Source: Sphingomonadales bacterium (lineage in GTDB: Bacteria > Pseudomonadota > Alphaproteobacteria > Sphingomonadales > Sphingomonadaceae). From it: DNA of 64,000 nucleotides. The stretch lies in assembly GCA_028289885.1 (NCBI GenBank), contig JAQGKX010000109.1:1-64000 (forward strand), written 5' to 3'. The notes below the pieces were generated by a model. That model made no database searches, was not told where the DNA came from, and saw only the letters and a program-made list of their open reading frames with translations. Of the stretch, positions 48,629 to 58,315 are shown piece by piece (position 1 is the stretch's first letter; each line of letters opens with the position of its first letter). A program made the translations under genes and the position numbers.

Positions 48629-49225
48629 TCAGATGCTGCGCGTGGCTCGCGCTATTTTCTCCGTTACCGATGCGCGCGCCGCAGCCAGCAGTTGCCCGGC
48701 TTTCGCATCATCGGGCTGGACGCGGGCCATGCCCAGCGCACCGACCATCTCCGCAATCATGCTCGCCGCCAACACCTCGACATCATGCGCGCCCAGTTGA
48801 TCGAGCAGATCGGCGACGCCGGTGGTCAGGCGTTCGACCGCCAGCATGAACCGTGTCCGGGCTGCCTCAGGAAGGTGAGGAACCTGCCCCGCCAGCATCG
48901 GGATCGGGCAGCCGCGGTCGGTCGCGTCACGGTGCGCCATCGACAGGTAGCGCTCGACGAAATTGGCCAGCGCCGTTGCCGGTTCGATTCCTTCGCTATG
49001 GGCAAGAAACTTGGCGTAACGGTCGACGAACATATATTCGACCGCCTGCGCGACCAGTTCGTCCTTCGATGCGAAATGCGCATAGAAACCGCCATGGGTC
49101 AGGCCCGCGCGCGACATGATCTGCGCCACGCCCACATTGGCAACCCCGTCCGACCGGATCGCGTTCGCCGCTTCCTTCAGGATGAGATCACGGGTTTTTG
49201 CCTTATGTTCGCTGTCGTATCGCAT
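48629..49225 (-). CDS. TetR/AcrR family transcriptional regulator
   Basis: HKAKTRDLILKEAANAIRSDGVANVGVAQIMSRAGLTHGGFYAHFASKDELV; start at internal ATG. Confidence 0.9.
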   Translation of the reverse strand: MRYDSEHKAKTRDLILKEAANAIRSDGVANVGVAQIMSRAGLTHGGFYAHFASKDELVAQAVEYMFVDRYAKFLAHSEGIEPATALANFVERYLSMAHRDATDRGCPIPMLAGQVPHLPEAARTRFMLAVERLTTGVADLLDQLGAHDVEVLAASMIAEMVGALGMARVQPDDAKAGQLLAAARASVTEKIARATRSI

Positions 49226-49230
49226 GGCCC

Positions 49231-50670
49231 CTACATGTGACCTCGCGCCAGCGAAGCCAAGGCCGGGGTCGCATCCGAACGCCATCCACCGCCGAGCGCA
49301 CGATAGGCCGCGACCGCCGCGCGCGCCTCGTCGCCCTTCACCGTTGCCAGCCTGTCGGAGGCAGAAAGCAGCTCGCGGTCGGCGTCGGTTACGTCGATCA
49401 GGCCGACCACGCCGCCGCGATAGGCATCCTGTGCCTGCGCGCGCGTGAGGACCAGGGCCGTCACCTGTCGTTCGAGCGCGGCCCGTTCGACGCGTGCTTC
49501 GGAAAGGCGGGAGAGGGTGGTTTCGACATCTTCGGCGGCGCGCAACACCGATCCCCGCCATGCCGCCAGCGCCTCAGCCTCGCGGCCGCGCGCCTGCGCC
49601 ACTTCGGCATCGATGCGGCCGAAATCGAACAGTCGCCAGCGGAGCCCGACGCCTCCCGAAGCCTGCACGGCGCTGCCGGTCAACAATGTGCTGGTGCCGA
49701 GACTGGCGACGCCGAGGATGCCGGACAGCGAGACATGCGGGTAGTAATCGGCGACCGACTGGCCGATGCGCGCGGTACTGGCTGCAAGTCTGCGTTCGGC
49801 GGCGACGACATCGGGACGGCGACGGAGCAGGTCTTCGGGGGCGGTGCTGCCCGATGGTTGCGGCGCGACAGGGATTGCCGCCGTGATGCTCAGGGTCTGG
49901 CGATTGCTCCCCGGCTGCTCTCCGACCAGAACGTCGATACGGTTGAGCTGGGCGGCGATTCCCGCGCGCAAGGGGGCCGCACTGGCGCGAACTCCCTCCA
50001 GACCGGCAATCGTCCGGTTCAATTCGCGTTCGGCGGCGACCCCCTGATCGAAGCGCATGCGGACAAGGCCGACCAACGTCGCCTGATTGCGGGCCTGTCC
50101 TTCCGCCACATCGAGCCGGGCCTGAAGCGAGCGCAGCGTGAGATAGGCGTCGGCGGTTTCGGCGGCGATGGCAATGCGCACGGCTTCGGCGCTCGCTTCT
50201 GTTGCGCCAAGGTCGGCGCGCGCCGCCTCCCTGCCGCGCGCCGCTCCGCCGAACAGGTCGAGTTCCCATGATGCCCGCGCTCCGACGCCATATTCGGTAT
50301 AACCACGCGGCAGGCCGAGGACGTTGGAGACATGGCCGATGGGTGTTTCGAGGGACTGGCTGGTGCTGGTCAGGTCGCCCGTTGCATCGAGAGTAGGAAG
50401 CAAAGCGGCGCCTGCCGCCTTCGCAAGCGCGCGCGACTGGTCGATCCGGGCGCGCGCTTGTGCCAGATCAGTGTTGCCCGCCACCGTCTTAGCGACCAGC
50501 GCGGACAGCAGCGGATCGTGGAAACTGCGCCACCAGTCGGTATCTGTGGAGGTCGCGATTTCCGTCGTCGCCATGAATCGCGGGGTCAGGGCAATTTGTG
50601 GACGTGCGTAATTCGGGCCGACCGTGCATCCAGCGAGTGCGGTAGCGACGAGGAGAAGCGGCAGGCGCAT
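49231..50670 (-). CDS. Efflux transporter outer membrane subunit (NodT/OprM family)
   Basis: ALAGCTVGPNYARPQIALTPRF, SWELDLFGGAARGREAARADL, repeated outer-membrane efflux domain. Confidence 0.93.
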   Translation of the reverse strand: MRLPLLLVATALAGCTVGPNYARPQIALTPRFMATTEIATSTDTDWWRSFHDPLLSALVAKTVAGNTDLAQARARIDQSRALAKAAGAALLPTLDATGDLTSTSQSLETPIGHVSNVLGLPRGYTEYGVGARASWELDLFGGAARGREAARADLGATEASAEAVRIAIAAETADAYLTLRSLQARLDVAEGQARNQATLVGLVRMRFDQGVAAERELNRTIAGLEGVRASAAPLRAGIAAQLNRIDVLVGEQPGSNRQTLSITAAIPVAPQPSGSTAPEDLLRRRPDVVAAERRLAASTARIGQSVADYYPHVSLSGILGVASLGTSTLLTGSAVQASGGVGLRWRLFDFGRIDAEVAQARGREAEALAAWRGSVLRAAEDVETTLSRLSEARVERAALERQVTALVLTRAQAQDAYRGGVVGLIDVTDADRELLSASDRLATVKGDEARAAVAAYRALGGGWRSDATPALASLARGHM

Positions 50671-50680
50671 GATCGGTCCT

Positions 50681-52276
50681 TCAGTGGGCGAGGGCAGGGG
50701 AAACGGGCGCGGCGTCGGCGGGGATTTTGCAGAATGGGACCATCACGAGCGCCGCGAGGAATATCCACGCCATGACCCGAAACACGTCATCGAAGGCGAT
50801 CGTAAGCGCCTCGCGTCCGACGACGCGGGCAAAGCTCGCCTGCGCCAGAAGCAATGCATGATTGGGATCGGGTGTCGCAGCGGCAAATCGATGAGCCATC
50901 GCGGCGACTGCCTCCTGCGCGCCGCGACCGTTGGCGGCGAGTGACTCGCCGAAACGCAGCGCTTGTGTCCGTGTATTGTCGCCGAGCCAAGTGTTGACAG
51001 TGGCGATGCCGATCGCGCCGCCGAGGTTGCGCATCAGGTTGAATAGCCCGGAGGCCGATCGCAACTCAGGACCCTGAAACGCCGACAGCGCCATGTTCAC
51101 CGCTGGCACGATGCACAGCATGACGAACAGACCGCGCACGATCTGCGGGATCAGCAGTTCGTCGAACCCCCAGTTCGACCCGAGGTGCGAGGTCAGGAAC
51201 AGGCTGAACGAAAATCCCGACAGTCCGATGGCGATCACGATACGCCGGTCGATACGGATGCTGGCCCATGCGGCAAAGATCGTGCTGACCAACTGGCCTG
51301 CGCCGACGATGAAGACAGTCGTTCCGATCTCCAGGCTGTTGAAACCCCGGACCCGCGCAAGGAACACCGGCACCAGATAGGTCGAGGCATAGATGCCGAA
51401 ACCGATGACGAGATTGAACACGCAGGCAAAGGCGAAGGTGCGGTTGCGGAACGGGGACAGTCGCACGATCGGGTTGGCCGAATAGATCGACCGTTCGATG
51501 AACAGGCAGAAACCTATCAGCGAAAACCATGCGGCCATCACGATCCGGGGATCGCCGAACCAGTCCTTTCGCGGCCCTTCCTCCAGCACATATTGCAGCC
51601 CCGCCAGCGCGACGGCCATTGCGACAAGGTGCGACCAGTCGATGCGTCCGAACATTTTGGTGTCTGGCCGGTCGAGGTCGACCACGACCAGCGTCAGCAC
51701 CGTCACCACGATGCCGGGCACGACGTTGATGAAGAATATCCAGCGCCAGCCGATCGTGTCGGTGATGATGCCGCCGACCGTCGGCCCCAGTGTCGGCGCG
51801 AGGACCGACACGATGCCGAGGATCGCGGGGATCATCGCGCGCTGCTTGCCCTCGAAGATCGTGAAGCCGACCGCAAAAACGCTTGGCACCATCGCGCCGC
51901 CGACGAACCCCTGGATCGCACGAAAAATGATCATGGATTCAATGTTCCATGCAAAGCCACAGGCGACGCTCGCCAGCGTGAACAGTCCGGCAGAGGTCGC
52001 GAACAGCCACTTGGTCGACATCGCCTGCGCCAGAAAGGCCGAGAAGGGAATCATCACCAGTTCGGCCATCAGATACGCAGTCTGGACCCAACTGACCTCG
52101 TCCGGACCCGCCGACAGCCCCTCCTGCACATCGTTCAGCGACGCCGCGACGATCTGGATATCGATCAGCGCCATGAACTGCCCAAACGCGAGTATGCCGA
52201 AAATCAGATATTTGCGCGAAAGGGGCAACCCGGAGGGGTTGGGGGCCGCAACAGGCTGGGCCGGTAATGTGGTCAT
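50681..52276 (-). CDS. DHA2 family MFS drug transporter (EmrB-like)
   Basis: FMALIDIQIVAASLNDVQEGLSAGPDEVSWVQTAYLMAELVMIPFSAFLA; 14-TM topology. Confidence 0.93.
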   Translation of the reverse strand: MTTLPAQPVAAPNPSGLPLSRKYLIFGILAFGQFMALIDIQIVAASLNDVQEGLSAGPDEVSWVQTAYLMAELVMIPFSAFLAQAMSTKWLFATSAGLFTLASVACGFAWNIESMIIFRAIQGFVGGAMVPSVFAVGFTIFEGKQRAMIPAILGIVSVLAPTLGPTVGGIITDTIGWRWIFFINVVPGIVVTVLTLVVVDLDRPDTKMFGRIDWSHLVAMAVALAGLQYVLEEGPRKDWFGDPRIVMAAWFSLIGFCLFIERSIYSANPIVRLSPFRNRTFAFACVFNLVIGFGIYASTYLVPVFLARVRGFNSLEIGTTVFIVGAGQLVSTIFAAWASIRIDRRIVIAIGLSGFSFSLFLTSHLGSNWGFDELLIPQIVRGLFVMLCIVPAVNMALSAFQGPELRSASGLFNLMRNLGGAIGIATVNTWLGDNTRTQALRFGESLAANGRGAQEAVAAMAHRFAAATPDPNHALLLAQASFARVVGREALTIAFDDVFRVMAWIFLAALVMVPFCKIPADAAPVSPALAH

Positions 52277-52344
52277 GACTGTTCCGGCCTTGTAGAATGA
52301 TGACCATCATATTATAGCCATCATATGGACCGTGCAAGGGGCGA

Positions 52345-53469
52345 ATGATGGACGCGATGACGAGTGACTCCGAACTGAGGGTCCCAACGGGGAAGCGGCG
52401 CTTCGCCTTGCCTTCGCGTCGCACGTTGGGCGCCTCGGGCGTCGCACTGGCGGTGGCTGTCGGCGGTGCGCTCTGGATAACCGCCGCCCCGGCCAGCCAA
52501 TCGACCGACGATGCCTATGTCACTGCCGATGCTACCTCTGTCGCCCCAAAGGTGCGCGGCCTCGTGGCAGAGGTGTTGGTCCGCGACAACCAGCTTGTGC
52601 GCGCTGGCCAGCCCCTTGCGCGGATCGACCCGGAGGAATTCGACGCCAACGTCGCGCGCGCCCAGTCAACGGTCGCCGATGCCGTGGCGGGCGTGGCGTC
52701 CGCCCATGCCGCACTGGTCAGCCTCGATGCCGAGGAACGGCTGGCGACCGCACAGACAGCCGCCGCCCGCACCGCGATCCGTTCAGCCGATGCACAGTCG
52801 GTTCGTGCCGGAGCCGACCGCCGCCGCTTCGATTCGCTCGTCGCCAGTGGCGCCGTCGCCCGCCGCGATGCCGACAGCTATGCCGCCGGAGCCATCACCG
52901 CCGAACAGGATGCCGCGCGCGCGCGTGCCATGCTGGCGGTCTCAGGCGAAACCGCAGGCGTCACGCGGGCAAAGCGTGCAGGTCTGCTTGCGGCACTACA
53001 GGCCGCCGACGCCGGAGTTGCACAGGCGCGCGCCGTCCTCAATCTCGCGCAGCAGGACCGCCGCCATACGGTGATTTTCGCGCCGGTCGATGGCACGGTC
53101 GGCAATCGACAGGTGCGCGTCGGCGATTACGTCCAGCCCGGCACGCGGCTGCTGACACTGGTGCCGCTCCACGCCCTTTATGTCACGGCGAACTTCAAGG
53201 AAACGCAGACCGCGCGGATGGTTCCCGGCCAGTCGGTCACGATCGACGCCGACGCGCTCCCGGGAACGGACCTGCACGGCACGGTCGAAAGTCTGGCGCC
53301 CGGGTCGGGATCCAGCTTTGCGCTGTTGCCCTTTGAACCTGGAACCGGCAATTTCACCAAGATCGTTCAACGTGTCGCTGTCCGCATCCGCTTCGATCGG
53401 GGTCAGGTGGGGGTTGATCGGCTCAGGCCCGGCCTGTCGGTGACGGCGACGGTACGACTGAAAAACTAA
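52345..53469 (+). CDS. HlyD/EmrA family membrane fusion protein
   Basis: QSTDDAYVTADATSVAPKVRGLVAEVLVRDNQLVRAGQPLARIDPEEF; VIFAPVDGTVGNRQVRVGDYVQPGTRLLTLVPL. Confidence 0.92.
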   Translation: MMDAMTSDSELRVPTGKRRFALPSRRTLGASGVALAVAVGGALWITAAPASQSTDDAYVTADATSVAPKVRGLVAEVLVRDNQLVRAGQPLARIDPEEFDANVARAQSTVADAVAGVASAHAALVSLDAEERLATAQTAAARTAIRSADAQSVRAGADRRRFDSLVASGAVARRDADSYAAGAITAEQDAARARAMLAVSGETAGVTRAKRAGLLAALQAADAGVAQARAVLNLAQQDRRHTVIFAPVDGTVGNRQVRVGDYVQPGTRLLTLVPLHALYVTANFKETQTARMVPGQSVTIDADALPGTDLHGTVESLAPGSGSSFALLPFEPGTGNFTKIVQRVAVRIRFDRGQVGVDRLRPGLSVTATVRLKN

Positions 53470-53485
53470 CGGATCGGAATGCGAA

Positions 53486-53938
53486 GTGGATGTCATCAAG
53501 AACAATGTGAACGGCTTGAGCGGGCTCGAACAACTTCGCGCGCTGATCGACGCTGGCACTCCCGCCCCGATCGCGGTGACGCTCGGCTTTTCGCTCGTCG
53601 AGATCGAGGAGGGTCGGGCAGTCTTCGAAGGGCATCCCGACCGCAGCGTCTATAACCCGATCGGATCGGTGCATGGTGGTTATGCCGCGACATTGCTCGA
53701 CAGCGCCTGTGGGTGCGCCATCCATTCACGCCTGTCCGCCGAACAGGGGTATACGACGCTCGAACTGAAAATTTCCTATCATCGCCCGCTCACCGACATT
53801 AGTGGCCCGGTCCGTGCCGAAGGGCGCGTCGTGTCCATCGGTCGCCGTGCCGGATTTGCCGAAGCAACCCTGACCGACGGCAACGGTCGGCTGTGTGCTT
53901 CGGCGACATCGACGTTGCTCATTTTCGCGAACCCTTGA
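53486..53938 (+). CDS. PaaI family thioesterase (hotdog fold)
   Basis: YNPIGSVHGGYAATLLDSACGCAIHSRL, LELKISYHRPLTDISGPVRAEGRVVSIGRRAGFAEATL. Confidence 0.88.
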   Translation: MDVIKNNVNGLSGLEQLRALIDAGTPAPIAVTLGFSLVEIEEGRAVFEGHPDRSVYNPIGSVHGGYAATLLDSACGCAIHSRLSAEQGYTTLELKISYHRPLTDISGPVRAEGRVVSIGRRAGFAEATLTDGNGRLCASATSTLLIFANP

Positions 53939-54040
53939 CTTGCCTTGTCGGTCGCATCGGCATTTGGCGGTGGAGACGCGCGGCATGGCGTTGCGAGGCT
54001 GAACCGGGCTAAGCACGTCATCGTCGCAAACGGGACCGGG

Positions 54041-55102
54041 ATGAAATCTTTGCCGAAAATCGAGGACCGGGTTTTCGGTGCGCTTGTCATCGTCGTGTCG
54101 CTGGGCTTCGCCGTCATTCTCTGGCCGTTCTTCGGTGCCGTCCTGTGGGCGTTAGTGGCGACGATCCTGTTCGAACCCCTCAACCGCCGTCTGCTCGCGC
54201 GGATGCCGACGCGCCGGAACCTTGCTGCGGCGATCACGCTGGTGGCGGTTGTCGGGCTCGTCGTCGTCCCTGCGATGATCCTTGGCGCACTGCTGCTTCA
54301 GGAAGCCAGCGGGTTCTACGTGCAATTGCAATCAGGGAAGATCGACTTTGCCGCTTACTTCGCGTCGGCGCAGTCGGCACTGCCCCATTGGGTGAACAAG
54401 TTGCTGGAGTGCGTGGGCCTGACCGATTTCCAGGCGGCGCAGCAAAAGATCGGCGCAGGGATCGCCAACAGCATCGAGACACTGACCGCGCGCGCGCTGA
54501 ACATCGGCCAGAGCGCGTTCGGTTTCCTGATCGCGCTGAGCGTGATGCTGTACCTGACTTTTTTCTTCATGCGCGACGCCACCGAACTCTCCGCGCTCGT
54601 CGATCGTGCCGTCCCGTTGCGAGCCGAAGAGCGACAGGCTCTCGCCGCCCGCTTCATCGCCGTTGTCCGTGCGACCATACAGGGGAGCCTGATCGTCGCT
54701 ATTTTACAGGGCGCGATTGGCGGCGTTCTTTTCTGGCTGCTCGGTGTTCAGGGCGCGGTGCTGTGGGGCGTGGCGATGGCGTTTTTCTCACTGTTGCCGG
54801 CGATCGGAACCGGCCTCGTCTGGGTACCCGTCGCTGCCTATCTGCTGCTGACCGGATCGATCTGGCAAGGCGCGGTGCTGGTTTTCTGCGGGCTGTTCGT
54901 CATCGGCATGGTCGACAATGTTCTTCGTCCAATCCTCGTCGGCCGGACCACGCGCATTCCCGATTATATCGTCCTGATCTCGACACTGGGCGGTATCGAA
55001 GCGTTCGGCTTCAATGGGTTCGTCATCGGCCCGGTCATTGCCGCACTGTTCATTTCGGTGTGGGAAATCTTCACCGCGTCGAGGGTGGCGGGCCGGGTAT
55101 AA
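54041..55102 (+). CDS. AI-2E family transporter
   Basis: ILFEPLNRRLLARMPTRRNLAAAITL, GMVDNVLRPILVGRTTRIPDYIVLISTLGGIEAFGFNGFVIGPVIAALF. Confidence 0.9.
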   Translation: MKSLPKIEDRVFGALVIVVSLGFAVILWPFFGAVLWALVATILFEPLNRRLLARMPTRRNLAAAITLVAVVGLVVVPAMILGALLLQEASGFYVQLQSGKIDFAAYFASAQSALPHWVNKLLECVGLTDFQAAQQKIGAGIANSIETLTARALNIGQSAFGFLIALSVMLYLTFFFMRDATELSALVDRAVPLRAEERQALAARFIAVVRATIQGSLIVAILQGAIGGVLFWLLGVQGAVLWGVAMAFFSLLPAIGTGLVWVPVAAYLLLTGSIWQGAVLVFCGLFVIGMVDNVLRPILVGRTTRIPDYIVLISTLGGIEAFGFNGFVIGPVIAALFISVWEIFTASRVAGRV

Positions 55103-55106
55103 AGAG

Positions 55107-55715
55107 ATGCCGATCGCTCCACCCGATGTCGCAGCTATATTGCTCGCTGCAGGCCGATCTTCGCGCTTCGGAGACGGTGACAAATTGCTGGCCGAACTGG
55201 CCGGAGAACCCCTTGTCCTCCACGCCGCCCGTCGCATCGTCGAACTCGATCCGGGTCGCAAGGTGGCGGTTTGCACGGAGGGGGGAGCGGTTGCCGGGCT
55301 GCTCGCGCCGCTGGGCTTCGAAATCATTTATAATCCTGCGCCCGAGGGTGGTCTTTCAACATCGCTCGCCTGTGGTATCGCGTCACTGAAACAGGGGGCA
55401 TTCTCGGCGGCGCTCGTTAGCCTCGGCGATATGCCGTTTGTCACGCTTGCTCACTTGCATCGGCTGGCGGCCCGGTTCGACCCTGTCGATGCGCCGATCG
55501 TGGCGTCCGTGACGGATGGGGTTGCGCTGCCACCGGCGATGTTTGCGTGCGCATATTTCGATCGGTTGCGGATGCTTGAAGGCGATAGCGGGGCGCGCGT
55601 CTTGCTGGCCTCAGCCGCCCATGTTGCTGCTCGATCCGATGAACTCACCGACATTGACACCCTGAAGGATATGGACGCCGTCTCCCGCAGGGGTGGTGCT
55701 CCCATCAAATCTTGA
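55107..55715 (+). CDS. MobA/MocA-like molybdenum cofactor nucleotidyltransferase
   Basis: AAILLAAGRSSRFGDGDKLLAELAGEPLVLHAARRI; SLGDMPFVTLAHLHRL. Confidence 0.88.
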   Translation: MPIAPPDVAAILLAAGRSSRFGDGDKLLAELAGEPLVLHAARRIVELDPGRKVAVCTEGGAVAGLLAPLGFEIIYNPAPEGGLSTSLACGIASLKQGAFSAALVSLGDMPFVTLAHLHRLAARFDPVDAPIVASVTDGVALPPAMFACAYFDRLRMLEGDSGARVLLASAAHVAARSDELTDIDTLKDMDAVSRRGGAPIKS

Positions 55716-56714
55716 AACCGGTTCATAGCCAGATGCGGCGCGCCCGCAGGCGGCCTCGTAGCGCATGGCGATCTGACCGAGTGCCGAAAGCGCGAGAGTC
55801 TCCGGATCGCGCGTCGCAGGAATCAAGCCGATAGGGCCTGTGAGACGGTCGATGCTTTCGATCGAAACGCCTGCGCGTTCGAGCGCCGCGATGCGGACCG
55901 CATGGGTCGCGCGGCTTCCCATTGCCCCGACGAAGAACCCATCCTGTTCGAGCGCCTGCTTCAACAGGGCGGATTCCCAATCATGGTCGTGGAACAGAAA
56001 TACCGTTGCGGTGAATCGATCAGTTTCCAGCCACGGCGATGGCGCCGGCGTTTTCAAATGATGAACCGTCGTTCCCGCGCTCCTGAGAAGATCGACGAGC
56101 GCAGAATTCGGGGTCAGCACGACCACTTGCGCACCATAGGCCGATGCGATTGAGGCCAGGGCCCGCGTTTCCTCTCCGTGACCGACAATCACTATCCGCA
56201 GGTCGGGGTCGTGCCGGACATGGAAGACCTCGTCACGCCAGCGGGTGCTGTCGCCGTCGCGGGCTGCCACTGCAGAGATTGCGCCATCCTTGCCGAGACT
56301 TAGCAACGCGGGGCGGCGGTCGGCCAGGAGGGCATGGGCTTCGACGAGCAAATGGAGCGGCGGCTGGGGGGTGATCAGCAGGTCGATCCCGCCACCGCAG
56401 GGGAGCTTGATGTCGATGAAGGGCGATCCGTCACCGAAGCGCACCGTCTCGGCGACACCGCTCTCTATGACGCGCCTCGCCTCGGCAACCACCGCAGCTT
56501 CGATACACCCGCCCGAAAATGAACCCAGGTAAGCGCCGCTTTCGCTGACGCCCATCTGCGTGCCGGGGGCGCGCGACGACCGGCCGATGACGTGGGTTAG
56601 CGTGACAAGCGCAACCCGCTCACCCTTGCCACAAGCCTTAATAAGAAAATGCAGGACGGACGCCGCACCCTTCACGCGCAAAGCCAGCGGTTCAGGCCGC
56701 CCCGGTTTGCGCAC
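55611..56714 (-). CDS. XdhC family protein
   Basis: ALVTLTHVIGRSSRAPGTQMGVSESGAYLGSFSGGCIEAAVVAEA; DLRIVIVGHGEETRALASIASAYGAQVVVLTPN; true start uncertain. Confidence 0.85.
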   Translation of the reverse strand: MRKPGRPEPLALRVKGAASVLHFLIKACGKGERVALVTLTHVIGRSSRAPGTQMGVSESGAYLGSFSGGCIEAAVVAEARRVIESGVAETVRFGDGSPFIDIKLPCGGGIDLLITPQPPLHLLVEAHALLADRRPALLSLGKDGAISAVAARDGDSTRWRDEVFHVRHDPDLRIVIVGHGEETRALASIASAYGAQVVVLTPNSALVDLLRSAGTTVHHLKTPAPSPWLETDRFTATVFLFHDHDWESALLKQALEQDGFFVGAMGSRATHAVRIAALERAGVSIESIDRLTGPIGLIPATRDPETLALSALGQIAMRYEAACGRAASGYEPVSRFDGSTTPAGDGVHILQGVNVGEFIGSSSNMGG

Positions 56715-56916
56715 GCTTCAATGGACATCTTCATGGCTAAACCGTTCATGTCCGCAAGATATGGTCTGTTGGTCGATTTTCCAACAACTGGGTCGGTAAT
56801 ACCCCGACGAACACCGTCCGCGCAAACTGTATCAACGCTGACAAACCGGTTCAGCAAAGATCAGCCTGACGCCTCGTAAACAGGTCCGGCTCGATGTCGG
56901 GCTGAAAGGATCTACC

Positions 56917-57186
56917 ATGAAAGCACACAAGATATTCGCTACCGCAGCACTCATGCTGGCATCGCTCGGCGTGAGCAGTGCAGCCAGTGCGCAGGGTTAC
57001 GGCTATGGCCATGATCGTGGCTATCACGGCCATCACGACGGTGGCTTCGACAATCGTCGCCACGACGACGACCGGCGCTATTACGACCACCGCAACGATC
57101 GCCGCTGGCACCGTCAGGGTTGGCGGAACGAGCGTCGGTGCTGGAGCGAATGGCGTCATCACCGCCAGATTCGGGTTTGCCGCTGA
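56917..57186 (+). CDS. Small secreted His/Arg/Asp-rich hypothetical protein
   Basis: Signal peptide MKAHKIFATAALMLASLGVSSAASAQ then GYGYGHDRGYHGHHDGGFDNRRHDDDRRYYDHRNDRRWHRQG. Confidence 0.7.
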   Translation: MKAHKIFATAALMLASLGVSSAASAQGYGYGHDRGYHGHHDGGFDNRRHDDDRRYYDHRNDRRWHRQGWRNERRCWSEWRHHRQIRVCR

Positions 57187-57200
57187 TCGATAAACCCGAA

Positions 57201-57235
57201 GCGGGCAAGGGCTGTCACCTGCCGTCCTTGCCCGC
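57201..57235. terminator. Hairpin terminator between convergent genes
   Basis: gcgggcaagg (57201-57210) and ccttgcccgc (57226-57235), perfect 10-bp stem, followed by T-rich ctctattatttcctttgg on + strand. Confidence 0.75.
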
Positions 57236-57240
57236 CTCTA

Positions 57241-58023
57241 TTATTTCCTTTGGACTGATGGCAGGCGATCCGGTTCGTTCGACCTCCAACTGGCCCATGA
57301 TGGCTGCAATGGCGACAAGGGGTAGACATTTTCGGGAACCGCCGCGGATGTGAAACTCTTTCCCAGGAAGGAAAACGGGTCGAGCGGTCTACCGTCCAGG
57401 CGCACTTCGAAATGAAGGTGACTGCCTGTCGAACGCCCCGTCGATCCCATCAACCCGATCACGCTTCCGCGCAGCAGCGGCTCCCCCTGCGAAACAAGGA
57501 TACGCGACAAATGGGCATAGCGTGTCTGCAACCCGCCGCCGTGCATCACTTCGACCATGTTTCCGTAACCGTGAGCCACGCCTGCAAACATGACGACGCC
57601 GTCCGCCGACACGCGGACCGGTGTACCGATCGCGCCCGGTACATCGACCCCGGCATGCAGTCGGACCGTACCGAGATAAGGGTCCGCGCGGAGGCCGAAA
57701 GTCGACGACGTTCGCATGAAGTTAAGGGGGGATGCAAAGATCAAAGGGGATAGCGGCGTTTGCGGGGAGCGTTGGCGCGATATGCCCTGCCAGTTCAGTA
57801 CGCGAACGCGAAAAGCGTCCGCATCACTCAGAGTGAGGGTCGTGGCACCGGAGGCTTCAAAAACTGGCTTTTCGGAAGCCACCGGTTCTGCCATCCGGAA
57901 TGCTCCATCATAGGCAGCGGGGAGGCCCAGGGACGGCATACCATCATCCGCGAGCGCGGACACGGGCGAACAAAGGATCAATCCGAGTGCGAGCACCGTG
58001 CGGGAGAATCGAAGGAGAGGCAT
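57241..58023 (-). CDS. M23 family metallopeptidase
   Basis: RLHAGVDVPGAIGTPVRVSADGVVMFAGVAHGYGNMVEVMHGGGLQTRYAHLSRIL, GSTGRSTGSHLHFEVRLDGRPLDPFSFL. Confidence 0.93.
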   Translation of the reverse strand: MPLLRFSRTVLALGLILCSPVSALADDGMPSLGLPAAYDGAFRMAEPVASEKPVFEASGATTLTLSDADAFRVRVLNWQGISRQRSPQTPLSPLIFASPLNFMRTSSTFGLRADPYLGTVRLHAGVDVPGAIGTPVRVSADGVVMFAGVAHGYGNMVEVMHGGGLQTRYAHLSRILVSQGEPLLRGSVIGLMGSTGRSTGSHLHFEVRLDGRPLDPFSFLGKSFTSAAVPENVYPLSPLQPSWASWRSNEPDRLPSVQRK

Positions 58024-58315
58024 TGGTGCCGGTTATCAGAGCAGTGGGGCGGGAGGAAGACGGGCAGTCGTGGTGGTAACTCCCAATCCCGCACTCAATT
58101 GGAGTCCTCTGTTTTGGATGATCATCGATACCCAGCGTACCAATTGGCCTTAACATCGAAGGGAGAGATAAGCATGTATTGTGCTAGTATTCATAAGGTC
58201 AGAACACTAAAAAGTAAGTGAATTGGTTCGGATCGAACACGGAACGAATTACTTGACGACGTGCTTTTACGAGGTCAAGAACGCTGGCCTGATTAATAAT
58301 TGACGAGGACACTCT

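Noticed and set aside
51185-52267. 360-aa + strand ORF opposite the EmrB-like gene
   Set aside because: Asp/Arg/His-rich shadow of a hydrophobic protein.
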